From contig DERO01000006.1 of the NCBI GenBank assembly GCA_002360945.1, positions 186,001-250,000 of the forward strand: a DNA stretch of 64,000 bases, in the 5' to 3' direction. Every line of letters begins with the position of its first letter. Position 1 is the first letter of the stretch. Source of the DNA: Leclercia adecarboxylata (GTDB taxonomy: Bacteria; Pseudomonadota; Gammaproteobacteria; Enterobacterales; Enterobacteriaceae). The notes beneath the pieces were generated by a model. The model had not been told where the DNA came from. It did not search any database and saw only the letters and a list, made by a program, of their open reading frames with translations. A program made the position numbers and the translations under genes. Positions 23,709-31,695 of the stretch are shown here, in pieces.

Positions 23709-23770
23709 CCGAGCACTCTACGTGGCTTGCATCTTAAAAGATACATTTTATTTGCATCTTACATATTAAT

Positions 23771-23793
23771 AAAAAACCCCGCCGTAGCGAGGT
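23771..23793 (-). terminator. Leader terminator behind Q (tR'-like)
   Basis: Minus-strand stem ACCTCGC/GCGGGGT with TACG-type loop and a TTTTTTATT run. Located about 110 nt after the Q stop, where lambda has tR', the terminator that Q overrides. Confidence 0.65.
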
Positions 23794-23837
23794 TCATAAT
23801 TTTTAACTCTGGGCATACAAAACCCATCGTTAGAAAG

Positions 23838-23865
23838 AAATTAACACAGTTTCGGGAAAAGTAAA
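23838..23865 (-). promoter_or_regulatory. Candidate late promoter (PR'-like)
   Basis: Minus strand TTTACT, 16-bp spacer, TAATTT, about 40 nt after Q. With the terminator at 23771 it would give a leader RNA of about 50 nt in the absence of Q, as in lambda PR'-tR'. The -35 match is weak. Confidence 0.35.
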
Positions 23866-23902
23866 TAGCCCACGCTTGAAACGTAAGGTATTTCCGTGAC
23901 CA

Positions 23903-24685
23903 CTATCGTGTTATCTGTTTCAGTTGCGCTTCTGCCCAGGCTTCTTCGATATCAAATTTCGTGATCAGCAGGTCGTAAAATGGCTTCACCGATTTCTTCC
24001 AGGTATCAAGGCTAATCGCATCAGTGATCAGGCTGATGGCCGCGTATGCCTCAGTTGAAGGGATCCGCTCGTACCCTCTCCCGCCACAACGCTTGCAGTC
24101 GGCCAGAACCGGAACACCCTGCTGATCGGTCAGTTCTTTGCTTACCGCTTTACCGCGTCCGCGGCAGTCGCTGCATGCCGCGCTAACCTGGCCTGTTCCA
24201 ATGCATTTTTTGCAGAGCACCCTGGCGGACTCTTTGACCTTCACCATTCCAGCCACGGTCATCTTGCCTTCCGGCTTGCGGAATTTATTGGTGAATACGT
24301 CAGCCTGGATGAAACCGGCCCCGGCACAGCAATCGCATCGCTTCACGCTGGCGGCGCTGCGGGAGTAGTCCTCGAAGGCGAACGCGGCCAGCTGGCGCAT
24401 CACCAAGGGCTTAACTCCGGCTTCCAGCTTGCGCAGTGCGGCAACCTTATCGCATTTGTTCAGCGCATATTCGGCCAGCAGCGTGATCGCCCTCTCCCGG
24501 TCGTTATGGCTGATCCCCATCTTCCCGAGGAAAGCGCTGTACCCCATGGCGGCGCGTTCCTGCGTCATGCCCATGGCTGCCATGATATCCGTACCGGTCA
24601 GAGAATCTGATGCAGTGGCGCGCGGGGAGTCGCTGATCATCGTGGACTTTGCGAAGTGGTATTTCACGGTATTTTCGAGGTTCAT
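23903..24685 (-). CDS. Late antitermination protein Q
   Basis: 260 residues of the Phage_antitermQ family. Four CxxC pairs at 117/120, 158/161, 171/174 and 197/200, each followed by a GxG, form DnaJ-like zinc modules typical of the family. Q loads on RNA polymerase at the late promoter just downstream and lets it pass terminators through lysis, head and tail genes. The start ATG overlaps the ylcG stop (ATGA). The many terminators found inside the late operon show how strongly it must depend on this protein. Confidence 0.9.
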   Translation of the reverse strand: MNLENTVKYHFAKSTMISDSPRATASDSLTGTDIMAAMGMTQERAAMGYSAFLGKMGISHNDRERAITLLAEYALNKCDKVAALRKLEAGVKPLVMRQLAAFAFEDYSRSAASVKRCDCCAGAGFIQADVFTNKFRKPEGKMTVAGMVKVKESARVLCKKCIGTGQVSAACSDCRGRGKAVSKELTDQQGVPVLADCKRCGGRGYERIPSTEAYAAISLITDAISLDTWKKSVKPFYDLLITKFDIEEAWAEAQLKQITR

Positions 24686-24822
24686 GCTGCGGCTCCTGCC
24701 ATCTGGTAAATGCGGATAAAGTTACGAAGGATGCGATAGTCCACCAGCACCGTTCCCGGGCGGCGATAAATGCGGAGGCGCAGCCAGCGCATGCGAAGCG
24801 ATTCGATCAGTTCTGGTTTCAT
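24682..24822 (-). CDS. ylcG: YlcG-like small protein
   Basis: 46 residues, [19 protein letters not shown] at the start, very basic, ending IYQMAGAAA. It matches the small YlcG protein of the DLP12 prophage by position and by the R-LRLYR-PGTVL-DYRIL-N pattern. Function unknown. It is joined by ATGA overlaps to rusA upstream and Q downstream, so the three are translated as a coupled set. Confidence 0.8.
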   Translation of the reverse strand: MKPELIESLRMRWLRLRIYRRPGTVLVDYRILRNFIRIYQMAGAAA

Positions 24823-25181
24823 GCTGGCTCCAGCTCGGTGATGGTTAATTCCAGTTTGCCGCCCTTGATGATCGGCATCCGTTTTACGCGGTAATCGTCA
24901 ACCTGCTGGTCGTCCTGCCAGAACCCGGCTTTGGTCAGAGCGTCGAATGCAGCTTTCTGCAGGTTGTCAAGGTCCCGGCGGCGGCGGTCAGGCATGTGGC
25001 ATTCAATGCGGATCTTTACCGGCGCGGTGATGCCGATATCCAGCATCTCGTCTTTGATGATTTGGGCTACGCGGTCGCGGTAGGCCTGCCCTTCTGTGCT
25101 GATGTGGGTGCGCCCGCGATTGTGGCGGTAGTAGCGGTTATTGCTCGGCGGCCACGGCAGCGTGATGTTGTAAGTATTCAT
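24819..25181 (-). CDS. rusA: RusA Holliday-junction resolvase
   Basis: 120 residues from the ATG at 25181, exactly the length of E. coli RusA. The three catalytic aspartates are at 70, 72 and 91 (RRDLDN; WQDD), as in E. coli RusA, and the DNA-binding region '[13 protein letters not shown]' is intact. It resolves four-way junctions made during phage recombination and packaging. Start overlaps the upstream gene (ATGA). Confidence 0.93.
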   Translation of the reverse strand: MNTYNITLPWPPSNNRYYRHNRGRTHISTEGQAYRDRVAQIIKDEMLDIGITAPVKIRIECHMPDRRRRDLDNLQKAAFDALTKAGFWQDDQQVDDYRVKRMPIIKGGKLELTITELEPA

Positions 25182-25468
25182 GCCTTCACCAGCCCCTCTT
25201 TCAGCCAGATAACCTGCGTGCGGGCCATGCCTTCCAGCGCGCACTCCTTTGCATACGCCGCATCCACTAAGCGGGTGCGGCGGTCTATTTCGTCGTGGCA
25301 GCTGCTACAGGCGATGGTAGCGATCAGGTCAGGCGGTTTGATGCCGGTACCGCACAGACCGGCCAGGCGGATATGCGCCAGAACGGACGTTTCAGAATTG
25401 CCATTGCACACGCCAGGGATCCGTACCTGACATTCGCGGCCACGGGCTTCTTTGCATAGATTTGCCAT
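25178..25468 (-). CDS. DUF1364 phage protein (HNH-like cysteines)
   Basis: 96 residues from the ATG at 25468. Contains C-x-V-RIPGVC and '[12 protein letters not shown]' with a preceding 'LAHIRLAG': a treble-clef/HNH-like layout found in DUF1364 proteins of lambdoid phages, in the slot taken by NinG in lambda. It may be a nuclease acting with RusA and NinB in recombination; only the motif and context support that. Confidence 0.75.
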   Translation of the reverse strand: MANLCKEARGRECQVRIPGVCNGNSETSVLAHIRLAGLCGTGIKPPDLIATIACSSCHDEIDRRTRLVDAAYAKECALEGMARTQVIWLKEGLVKA

Positions 25469-25470
25469 GC

Positions 25471-25671
25471 TCAACCCCAGACCTTTTGGCGGAAGGTCCG
25501 CGGCGTTGGCTCGAGGTACTTAACCTCCTGCCGCTCTACGCTGACGGTCCAGGTGAGGTAATCGCGATTGAGGCTGCGCGTTACAGCTACCCCGCGGCGC
25601 TGGTACTGCCGCTGAAGTTCATCGGCCTGTTCGGTTGTGCATTCGGTGTAGTGGAACCATGATTTCGCCAT
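25471..25671 (-). CDS. Small nin-region protein
   Basis: 66 residues (MAKSWFHYTECTTEQADELQ...), basic, with one Cys. Starts 4 nt after the ninB stop and ends just before the DUF1364 start. Common in nin regions of Klebsiella/Enterobacter prophages, no role known to me. Confidence 0.6.
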   Translation of the reverse strand: MAKSWFHYTECTTEQADELQRQYQRRGVAVTRSLNRDYLTWTVSVERQEVKYLEPTPRTFRQKVWG

Positions 25672-25675
25672 CTGG

Positions 25676-26272
25676 TTATCCCCCGAAACTCATCAACTGC
25701 GCGGCGGCATTCTCAGCCTCGCGCTGGTCTTTGAATGCCCGTGACAGGATCCAGCGCCACAGGACATCGAGCGCGGCCCTGTAGAGTTGCTGAAACTCGG
25801 TCTCGTCCATATTTGCGAAGGCGATGCTGCGGGGATGCTTGCGTAGGGTGCCGTCAGGCAGCTGGATGGCGTCGTAATGCCCGGATTCGATGGTTACCCA
25901 GGCGCGATACGCGTCGAAGGACTTACAGGCGCTGATGCTGCCAGTGCGCTTGTCGGCGATGCGTTCAAGATACTGTTCAGCAGCATCCAGCAGCGCGCCT
26001 TCGTTCCCGCCGTATGCAGCGAGGTATCTCGCATAGCCGGTCACCAGCTTGCGTTCGTTGGATGAGATGGCCCCGCCGGTTGGTTCCCAGTATTCGAAGC
26101 CGAGATTCAACAGAGCGAAGAAGCGGCGGTGGAAGGCTGGGTTACGAACCTGTTTGAAGTCGGCCACCAGCACGGCGCCGAGCTTGATTTTTGATTGCAG
26201 AAAGTCGCTGGTCTCCGGCGTGGCGGGGATCAGGATTCCTGAGGATTGCTTGATGAGTTGTAACTGCGCCAT
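25676..26272 (-). CDS. ninB: NinB-like recombination protein
   Basis: 198 residues with 'AVLVADFKQVRNPAFHRRFF' and a C-terminal helical 'VLWRWILSRAFKDQREAENA' pattern typical of NinB/Orf. Lambda Orf (NinB) is an SSB- and ssDNA-binding recombination mediator that replaces RecFOR. It heads the run ninB - small gene - DUF1364 - rusA - ylcG - Q. About 50 residues longer than lambda Orf at the C-terminal side, as in related phages. Confidence 0.85.
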   Translation of the reverse strand: MAQLQLIKQSSGILIPATPETSDFLQSKIKLGAVLVADFKQVRNPAFHRRFFALLNLGFEYWEPTGGAISSNERKLVTGYARYLAAYGGNEGALLDAAEQYLERIADKRTGSISACKSFDAYRAWVTIESGHYDAIQLPDGTLRKHPRSIAFANMDETEFQQLYRAALDVLWRWILSRAFKDQREAENAAAQLMSFGG

Positions 26273-26306
26273 GGTCTTCTCCGTGGCGCATCAGGTCAAC
26301 GGGTGT

Positions 26307-26546
26307 TCAGTCCGTTGATATCATAATATCAGAGGGTTCAACGAGGCGGTAGCCAAGGCGGCGAAGAAAGCGGGTCCCGGATGACAGATTGAAGATCCCC
26401 TCATCCTCGAGCAGTGGACGGCAGGACACGAGTCCATTTCTGGTGTAGACGAGGCATCGGCTTTCAAACGGCATTGATCCGATTAGCTTGCCGTCTGAAC
26501 GCCTGATAATGTCGTACCAATCGCCCTGCTCCTGACCTTCTTTCAC
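26307..26546 (-). CDS. SOS-controlled small protein, unknown
   Basis: 79 residues from a GTG start with a near-ideal AGGAGG 5 nt upstream. Text begins MKEGQEQGDWYDIIRRSDGK and holds 'YTRNGLVSCRPLLEDEG' and 'RFLRRLGYRLVEPSDI'; no domain recognised. A perfect LexA box lies 133 bp before the start, and no other gene intervenes, so this is the first gene of a DNA-damage-inducible transcript that can continue into ninB and on to Q. Because the prophage repressor has no self-cleavage domain, this product is a candidate antirepressor; that is inference from regulation only. Confidence 0.6.
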   Translation of the reverse strand: MKEGQEQGDWYDIIRRSDGKLIGSMPFESRCLVYTRNGLVSCRPLLEDEGIFNLSSGTRFLRRLGYRLVEPSDIMISTD

Positions 26547-26678
26547 ATCAACCTCCTTACTTTGCTATCAACAAATACACTCTCCCGGAACAAACTCACC
26601 AGAGGTCTGCAATTCCCAAACAGGGATGCCGGAAGAAAATCTAATTATTTACTAAAGCCAAAAAACCATACACCAAAA

Positions 26679-26698
26679 TACTGTACGGATAAACAGTA
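26679..26698. promoter_or_regulatory. LexA (SOS) box
   Basis: TACTGTACGGATAAACAGTA: CTGT-N8-ACAG with the full TACTG/CAGTA flanks, a perfect match to the LexA consensus. It overlaps a second inverted repeat ACGGATAA-N7-TTATCCGT (26685-26707). A minus-strand promoter candidate is TTTATC, 17 bp, TATGGT. The surrounding 26547-27123 is AT-rich and holds no other gene. Confidence 0.85.
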
Positions 26699-26980
26699 AT
26701 TATCCGTTTGGCTTAAGTATGCACATGAAAGGCATGTCTGCGCAAGTCCATTCATCTGATTGATTTTAATAAATTTTTACGCTACTTCCCTGTAAAAACT
26801 TACCGTTATTTTTAACACCTCTGAGGGATAGAAAGTGCTGGGGTAAATATCTGATTGGAAAACCCTCAATCCTGCCAAACGCAGAGCAGGCCTGTGCCTG
26901 AGGGTATATTGCCGCGATGACACATCTTGTCAGGTTGGTAATTTGTTGCTGCGCTGTGTCTATTATCTAATCGATTTCAT

Positions 26981-27017
26981 TGATCAATATCACTGCATCG
27001 ATCGGTAATATCGATCA
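26981..27017. repeat. Imperfect inverted repeat, operator-like
   Basis: TGATCAATATCAC and GTAATATCGATCA, 11 of 13 positions complementary, 11 nt apart. Between the methyltransferase terminator and the SOS promoter. Possible protein-binding site; partner unknown. Confidence 0.35.
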
Positions 27018-27056
27018 GGTCTGTGCGGGGCGGTTTTCCAGGTGGCCATCAGCCAA

Positions 27057-27083
27057 GAAAAAGGCCTCCGAAGAGGCCTTATC
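27057..27083 (-). terminator. Terminator after the methyltransferase gene
   Basis: Minus-strand stem AGGCCTC/GAGGCCT with TTCG loop followed by TTTTTC. It separates the replication-region transcript from the SOS-controlled one. Confidence 0.8.
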
Positions 27084-27094
27084 CGGGTCGATAT

Positions 27095-27116
27095 GGGGAT
27101 TCCCATATCGCTTGTA
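27095..27116. repeat. Perfect 9-bp inverted repeat behind the methyltransferase
   Basis: CGATATGGG-GATT-CCCATATCG, 8 bp after the stop codon and just before the terminator. Could be an additional hairpin or a binding site. Confidence 0.5.
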
Positions 27117-27123
27117 TGGTAGG

Positions 27124-29001
27124 TTATGCGGCCTGCTCCCGCTGTTCACACATCTCCGGCAAGTTTGCCCGCACCAGCGCCTCAGCGAACGGCGGCGGTA
27201 CCGCGTTGCCGCAGCGGGCGACCTGCTTATCCTTCGCGTACTTCACGCCGCGGTAGTCCTGGTCGATGATGTACCACTCTGGAAAACCCTGGGCGCGGTA
27301 CAGTTCCGCTGGCTGCAGCATGCGCATGCCGATATCCACAATGCGGTACACCACGCCATCAATAGTGACCAGTCCTTCAGAATCCGCCCCACAATACTCC
27401 CGCAGGAACGCCAGCGCCTGCGCAGCGCGCTGCTCGTCATAGCCATCTGTCGCCAGGCTGGTCTGAACGTTCCCGACATGCAGGCCGCCCGCCGTGAGCC
27501 CCGGCGCTGGCGCATCAACCACCCGCCCATCCCGGCAGGTGCCGCGCAGCATCACCAGGTGCGATGTGACCAGACCATGGTGATCCGTGGTGGTGACCGT
27601 GTGTGCCGGTTCGTCCAGAGCCACGCCAGCGCCCTGGTAGTTACCGCCGAAGTGCTTAACCAGATTCGCCGCCACCAGCCCGAACTTACCACCGCCAGCG
27701 ACGACAGTGCCCAGCGGCTTATGCAGGCCCGGTACGCGCGGTTCTTGCCCCGGTCGTTCGCCGTAACCCATCTGAATCAGGGTCGTGGACACCAGCTGCG
27801 ATTTACCGCCGCCGCCCGCGGTGATCGTGGCGCTCGGTTTGTCCGCGCGGTGCCCGATACTGGCACCGAACTGCCGGGCGATCAGCGGGGCCAGTACGGG
27901 CGCGATGACATTGGTCCGGTTCTGCGTCAGCAGAGTGAAAAACGGTTTGTTAACCGGGCGCGGCCTCATCTGGAATTCAGATCCACCGGTGCCGGCAAAC
28001 AGCGGAGCCATCACTGGGGTGGCGATCGCATAGCCATGCGTTTTGGTGATGGTCTGCAGCGGCTCTGCCAGCGCCTGACCACGAAAACAGTCGTATTTCC
28101 CTTTCGTCGTTGTGTGGTTGCACTTCACGATAAACGGCGAGGCGCTATCAATCACGAAGCGCTGGATGCCGCGGGCGATGCGCTTAAGCGTGTTCTCCGC
28201 CAGCGGCTTCTTGCGGTCGAAGATGGACTGCGCCGGGATAGACCAGTCGATACATTCCGCCGCGGTACGCCATGGGGCCAGCTTGCCGCTCTGCACTGTT
28301 GGCGTTTTCGGATCGCCGTGGGTCGGCTGCGGCCAGGTCACCGGCACGCCGTCGCAGCGCATCACCATGAAGAACCGCTTCCGGATGGTCGGCGCACCAA
28401 AGTCGCAGGCGCGCATCTCGCGGTAATCGACTGCATAACCCAGTCCGGCCACCAACTGCTGCGCCTGATTGCCGTCGGCGGCAATGCCCAGGAACTCGCA
28501 GCACTCCACCAGCGCCGGATGCCCGACGGGAATACCTCCCGATAGCATGCCGCAGAACGCTTCGAAGGTTTCCCCGGCGCGGGCGGGGTCCGGGCGCTGC
28601 CCGCCAACAGCGGATACGATGAGCGGCCCCCACGTTTTGAACTCTTCCACGTTCTCCAGCATCATCACGCGTGGACGCACTGCCAGCGCCCAGCGAATGA
28701 CGATCCACGCCAGACCGCGAATCTCTTTCTCCACCGGCTTCGAGCCTTTGGCTTTCGAGAAGTGGCGACAGTCCGGGGAGAACCACGCCAGCCCCACCGG
28801 GCGCCCAGCGGTCGCCACCACTGGGTTTACATCAAAAACTGATTCGCAGTAGTGCAGCGTGTCAGGGTGGTTGGTGGTATGCATCGCCACAGCGTTCTCG
28901 TCGTGGTTGATGGCAATGTCCACGCTTCGGCCGATAGCCAGCTCAATGCCCGTACTTGCCCCGCCGCCGCCGGCAAAGTTATCAACGATAATTTCTCTCA
29001 C
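27124..29001 (-). CDS. DNA (cytosine-5) methyltransferase
   Basis: 625 residues from a GTG start at 29001 that overlaps the upstream stop (GTGA). Motif I is DNFAGGGGASTG; the catalytic motif IV reads FSPDCRHFS, the PDC variant common in phage enzymes; motif VI is MLENVEEF; the C-terminal motifs IX-X are in 'PAELYRAQGFPEWYI' and 'RCGNAVPPPFAEAL'. It transfers methyl groups from SAM to cytosine C5. No cognate nuclease gene is adjacent, so it is an orphan that likely shields phage DNA from host restriction. The long central part (about 330-520) may hold the target recognition domain. Confidence 0.92.
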   Translation of the reverse strand: MREIIVDNFAGGGGASTGIELAIGRSVDIAINHDENAVAMHTTNHPDTLHYCESVFDVNPVVATAGRPVGLAWFSPDCRHFSKAKGSKPVEKEIRGLAWIVIRWALAVRPRVMMLENVEEFKTWGPLIVSAVGGQRPDPARAGETFEAFCGMLSGGIPVGHPALVECCEFLGIAADGNQAQQLVAGLGYAVDYREMRACDFGAPTIRKRFFMVMRCDGVPVTWPQPTHGDPKTPTVQSGKLAPWRTAAECIDWSIPAQSIFDRKKPLAENTLKRIARGIQRFVIDSASPFIVKCNHTTTKGKYDCFRGQALAEPLQTITKTHGYAIATPVMAPLFAGTGGSEFQMRPRPVNKPFFTLLTQNRTNVIAPVLAPLIARQFGASIGHRADKPSATITAGGGGKSQLVSTTLIQMGYGERPGQEPRVPGLHKPLGTVVAGGGKFGLVAANLVKHFGGNYQGAGVALDEPAHTVTTTDHHGLVTSHLVMLRGTCRDGRVVDAPAPGLTAGGLHVGNVQTSLATDGYDEQRAAQALAFLREYCGADSEGLVTIDGVVYRIVDIGMRMLQPAELYRAQGFPEWYIIDQDYRGVKYAKDKQVARCGNAVPPPFAEALVRANLPEMCEQREQAA

Positions 29002-29258
29002 GCGTATTCCTCCATGGCGTCGGCCAGCGACCGGGCCGCGGTGACGATGGCCGGTACCGGCATTCTCTCCAGCCACATGCGGTTGATGTGATGCTTCAGG
29101 CGGCGCTGGTGATGCGCCGGGAGATCCCCGACGTTTTCAATCTGGCCGTAGACCATGCCAACTTCGGCAGGCCATACGGTTTCAGTCACGTCCACCAGCA
29201 GCAGGCTTTCCAGCTCGACGATCCGTTTTGTTGCGTAGCGCAGTTGCGGCTCCATCAT
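28998..29258 (-). CDS. Small early-region protein
   Basis: 86 residues, MMEPQLRYATKRIVELESLL at the start, helical, with a C-terminal 'PAIVTAARSLADAMEEYA'. No recognised domain. Coupled to both neighbours by overlapping start/stop codons. Confidence 0.55.
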   Translation of the reverse strand: MMEPQLRYATKRIVELESLLLVDVTETVWPAEVGMVYGQIENVGDLPAHHQRRLKHHINRMWLERMPVPAIVTAARSLADAMEEYA

Positions 29259-29539
29259 TTGCGATCCTTTCTTTCAGGATGACAATAGTGAACTCCGTCA
29301 GGCCGGGTACAAACCGTTCCGCATCTATCACAAGTGAATGCAGCCTCCAGTTCCGTGATACGTTCGCGTGCCATCAGCAACTCCGTGACAGCCTTTGCTG
29401 CGTCAGCCATCATGTAGCCGAGGTTGCCGCCGTCAGAACGTTTTGCTGCTGCTGCCAGTTCGTCACGAACGCGGATCAACCGCTCAACGCTGAGCGGGCC
29501 GTTGGCAGGGTGAGTGGATGGGTCTTTGGTGAATTCCAT
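29255..29539 (-). CDS. Early protein with C-terminal zinc-type cysteines (Ea22-like region)
   Basis: 94 residues: helical N-terminal 60, ending in 'CDRCGTVCTRPDGVHYCHPE', a compact Cys/His-rich knuckle that could bind one zinc. Similar to small accessory proteins of the ead/ea22 region. Its ATG shares one base with the previous stop. Function unknown. Confidence 0.6.
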   Translation of the reverse strand: MEFTKDPSTHPANGPLSVERLIRVRDELAAAAKRSDGGNLGYMMADAAKAVTELLMARERITELEAAFTCDRCGTVCTRPDGVHYCHPERKDRK

Positions 29540-29892
29540 TATTCAATCTCCGGCAGTCTATACAGTGGCACCACTCGGTATTCGTCACTTTCCACACCGC
29601 GAGGACCGTCTCCACCGCATGCAGCATCATTCAGACAATCAACCTTGTCCTGAAGTATCCCCGCATCGCTGCCTACGCACTCTTCATCAAAATGCGGCGC
29701 CCCGTCAGGGTCAGCAATGCCGTACATGAACGGCGGGGCCGTCAGCGCTGCCAGAGCGATTTCAGCCAGGCGAATATCGATTTCGATGGCCGGGAAAGCT
29801 TGTTCAAATGCATGTTGTGTCGAAGCGAATTTCAACGAGTTAACGTTTTCACGCGCACGTTCGATCAACTGCTCTTTCGTAAATTCAGCCAT
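29539..29892 (-). CDS. Early accessory protein (Ea22/ead-type)
   Basis: 117 residues from the ATG at 29892 (MAEFTKEQLIERARENVNSL), preceded by AGTAGGG. The longer frame to 29955 overlaps the upstream gene and lacks a good start. The N-terminal helix 'EFTKEQLIERARE...IDIRLAEIALAALTA' is shared by a family of modular phage early proteins; the C-terminal half 'YGIADPDGAPHFDEECVGSD' is also widespread. No known biochemical role. Confidence 0.65.
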   Translation of the reverse strand: MAEFTKEQLIERARENVNSLKFASTQHAFEQAFPAIEIDIRLAEIALAALTAPPFMYGIADPDGAPHFDEECVGSDAGILQDKVDCLNDAACGGDGPRGVESDEYRVVPLYRLPEIE

Positions 29893-29896
29893 ATCC

Positions 29897-30280
29897 CTAC
29901 TCCCCCTTGATGCCAGCTGCAGCAGCAGATTCTTCATGCGCTCGTTTCGCAGCATTTAGAATTACTGCCAGTGACGTTTGCGCGCCATCCAGGCGGATCG
30001 TGTTATGAATCGCTGCCATCGACTCACGCAGCTTGCTGTGACTCGCCTCCAGTTCGGCCACTCGCTGCCTTTGGGCCTTTGCTTCATCGAATAGCTCACA
30101 GGCATGGCGATTCTGCGTCCTAATCCTTTGGTCAAACTCAGCGATCCGCTTCTCTGCGGCGTCCAGCTCATCCAGCAGACCTTCCAGCTCATCAGTCGAA
30201 AGGTGCAAAAGCTTAACCCTGGATTTAAGTGCCATATCGAGATAGTTGCGCATACGAAGCGCATGTTTGTTGATGGTCAT
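29897..30280 (-). CDS. Coiled-coil early protein (Ea22-like)
   Basis: 127 residues, MTINKHALRMRNYLDMALKS; residues 25-95 form a heptad-rich coiled coil. C-terminal 'ILNAAKRAHEESAAAAG' resembles other Ea22-type proteins. Four bases overlap with the preceding gene. Role unknown. Confidence 0.6.
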   Translation of the reverse strand: MTINKHALRMRNYLDMALKSRVKLLHLSTDELEGLLDELDAAEKRIAEFDQRIRTQNRHACELFDEAKAQRQRVAELEASHSKLRESMAAIHNTIRLDGAQTSLAVILNAAKRAHEESAAAAGIKGE

Positions 30281-30621
30281 TGGGCTGCCTCCTGGCGAAG
30301 TAACGCATCATGAAGAGCCATTGCACCGACTTCTCGTTGAGCAGCATCTTCGTAGCTGATGCCGTTCGTCTCCATAATGCAGTCCCTGTCGAGATACTCG
30401 GAGCATTCATCCAGTGCTTTCCTGATGACTTGCTGCTGCATGGCCGCCAGCGCATCCCGCTGCTTCGTCATCTCGCGCAGCGCCGCGGTGGTGCAGTCCA
30501 GCCGTTCGGCCAGGCGAGTGAACATCTTCGCCATATCGATGATCGCCGTGTCGCTGCTAATCGCCTTCGCAAATTGATGGCCCACGGCCACCAGCTCTTT
30601 GTTGTTCAGTGAATCACTCAT
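30277..30621 (-). CDS. Ea22-like helical protein
   Basis: 114 residues from the ATG at 30621 (MSDSLNNKELVAVGHQFAKA), coupled by ATGA to the preceding gene; a longer frame to 30912 is only the shadow of that gene. Contains 'LAERLDCTTAALREMTKQRDALAAM', typical of Ea22-like early proteins. Role unknown. Confidence 0.65.
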   Translation of the reverse strand: MSDSLNNKELVAVGHQFAKAISSDTAIIDMAKMFTRLAERLDCTTAALREMTKQRDALAAMQQQVIRKALDECSEYLDRDCIMETNGISYEDAAQREVGAMALHDALLRQEAAQ

Positions 30622-30929
30622 GCCCGTGCGCTCCCGATAATTTTGTGGATCTGATAGCCCTGCCAGTTCTGGCGGCATACATCTGCGATGCTGGGTTTCT
30701 GGCGCGCAACCGGCAGTGGCTTGATACGCGCTTCCCCGTCTGGTTGCATGACGTAGACCGGGTGGCGGCGCTGGCCGATGTTCTTCACAGCACCAGCAGA
30801 AACGAGATGCTCCAGCAGGCGACAGGCCTTTTTGCTGTCGCAATCCAGCAGCCGACGAACCTGACGCGGGGTGATTTCCCCGCCATGCTGAATGGCGCGG
30901 ATAATTGTCCAAAGGTTGTTACTGGCCAT
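30618..30929 (-). CDS. Winged-helix-type protein downstream of the helicase loader
   Basis: 103 residues from the ATG at 30929, which lies inside the end of the dnaC-like gene. The part 'GEITPRQVRRLLDCDSKKAC...LVSAGAVKNIGQRRHPVYVM' reads as a winged helix: recognition helix followed by a beta hairpin. It may bind DNA in replication or regulation. No closer assignment. Confidence 0.65.
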   Translation of the reverse strand: MASNNLWTIIRAIQHGGEITPRQVRRLLDCDSKKACRLLEHLVSAGAVKNIGQRRHPVYVMQPDGEARIKPLPVARQKPSIADVCRQNWQGYQIHKIIGSARA

Positions 30930-31695
30930 CTGCAGCCCCCTTACCACCCACGGCACGCAGGTGTGACACTTTCCCGCGATAGCTTGCCCAGTCGAAATTG
31001 ACCCAGATGCCGCTGTCCATCCGAAGACGATCCACGACGCGCGCGCCGAGTGTGGCCACCAGCTCGTCGTAATTCAGGTTGCTCAGGATGCCGACTGGCC
31101 GCATCGAGGAGAGCCGACGGTCAATCACCTGGTTGATGATCACCTTCTCACCGCTGGAGCCGCGCTGGATGCCAACTTCGTCCAGCACCAGGAGATCGAC
31201 GTTACACAGGTCGTTAAGCAGCGCTGATTCAGACTGTCCGCCGTCGTAGCACTCGCGAACACGGAGCATCAGGTCAGGGATGGTCACCACCAGAACGGAG
31301 TGCCCGGCTGCCAGCAGGTGGTTGCCGATCGCCGCCGCCAGATGATTCTTCCCGGTACCCGGTGCGCCGCTGAAGACGAAGCTTGCGAATCCGCCGCCGC
31401 CAAAGTTTTGCGCGTAGCTCTTCGCCATGCTGTAGGCCTGACGTTGTTCCGGGCCTGACACCTCGTAGTTCGCGAACGAGCAGCTGCGGTGAAGGGCCTG
31501 TATTCCGGCACGACCAAAAATCTTCTCAGACCGGGCGCGCTGGTTTTGCTTCTCGATTTGCTGGCAGTGTTTACGGCCCTCTTCCTGCTGCCATGCCTGC
31601 CATTCTGCAACGCTGTTGAATTTCGGCTGTACGCTGGCCGGAATAAACTTACGCAGGCGTTCAAGCGCGCTGCCGGTGCCGATTGCATTTTTCAT
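30919..31695 (-). CDS. DnaC-like helicase loader (replication protein P equivalent)
   Basis: 258 residues. AAA+ ATPase with Walker A GAPGTGKN at 110-117 (the GKN form found in E. coli DnaC) and Walker B LLVLDEVG near 168; 'ILSNLNYDELVATLGARVVDR' gives sensor 1 and the box VII arginine region. It brings host DnaB helicase to the phage origin with the initiator encoded just upstream (4-nt overlap). Confidence 0.9.
   Translation of the reverse strand: MKNAIGTGSALERLRKFIPASVQPKFNSVAEWQAWQQEEGRKHCQQIEKQNQRARSEKIFGRAGIQALHRSCSFANYEVSGPEQRQAYSMAKSYAQNFGGGGFASFVFSGAPGTGKNHLAAAIGNHLLAAGHSVLVVTIPDLMLRVRECYDGGQSESALLNDLCNVDLLVLDEVGIQRGSSGEKVIINQVIDRRLSSMRPVGILSNLNYDELVATLGARVVDRLRMDSGIWVNFDWASYRGKVSHLRAVGGKGAADGQ

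Noticed and set aside
22655..23720. CRISPR array
   Set aside because: The repeats are about 100 nt with internal variation and are followed by promoters and terminators; there are no short identical repeats with unique spacers.
22603..23800. tRNA genes in the Q-lysis interval
   Set aside because: The cloverleaf-like units lack the CCA-type acceptor, T-loop GTTCRA and D-loop features, and are about 100 nt with 6-bp closing stems.
26980..28545. 521-codon plus-strand frame opposite the methyltransferase
   Set aside because: Antisense shadow in GC-rich DNA; the minus-strand frame has all methyltransferase motifs.
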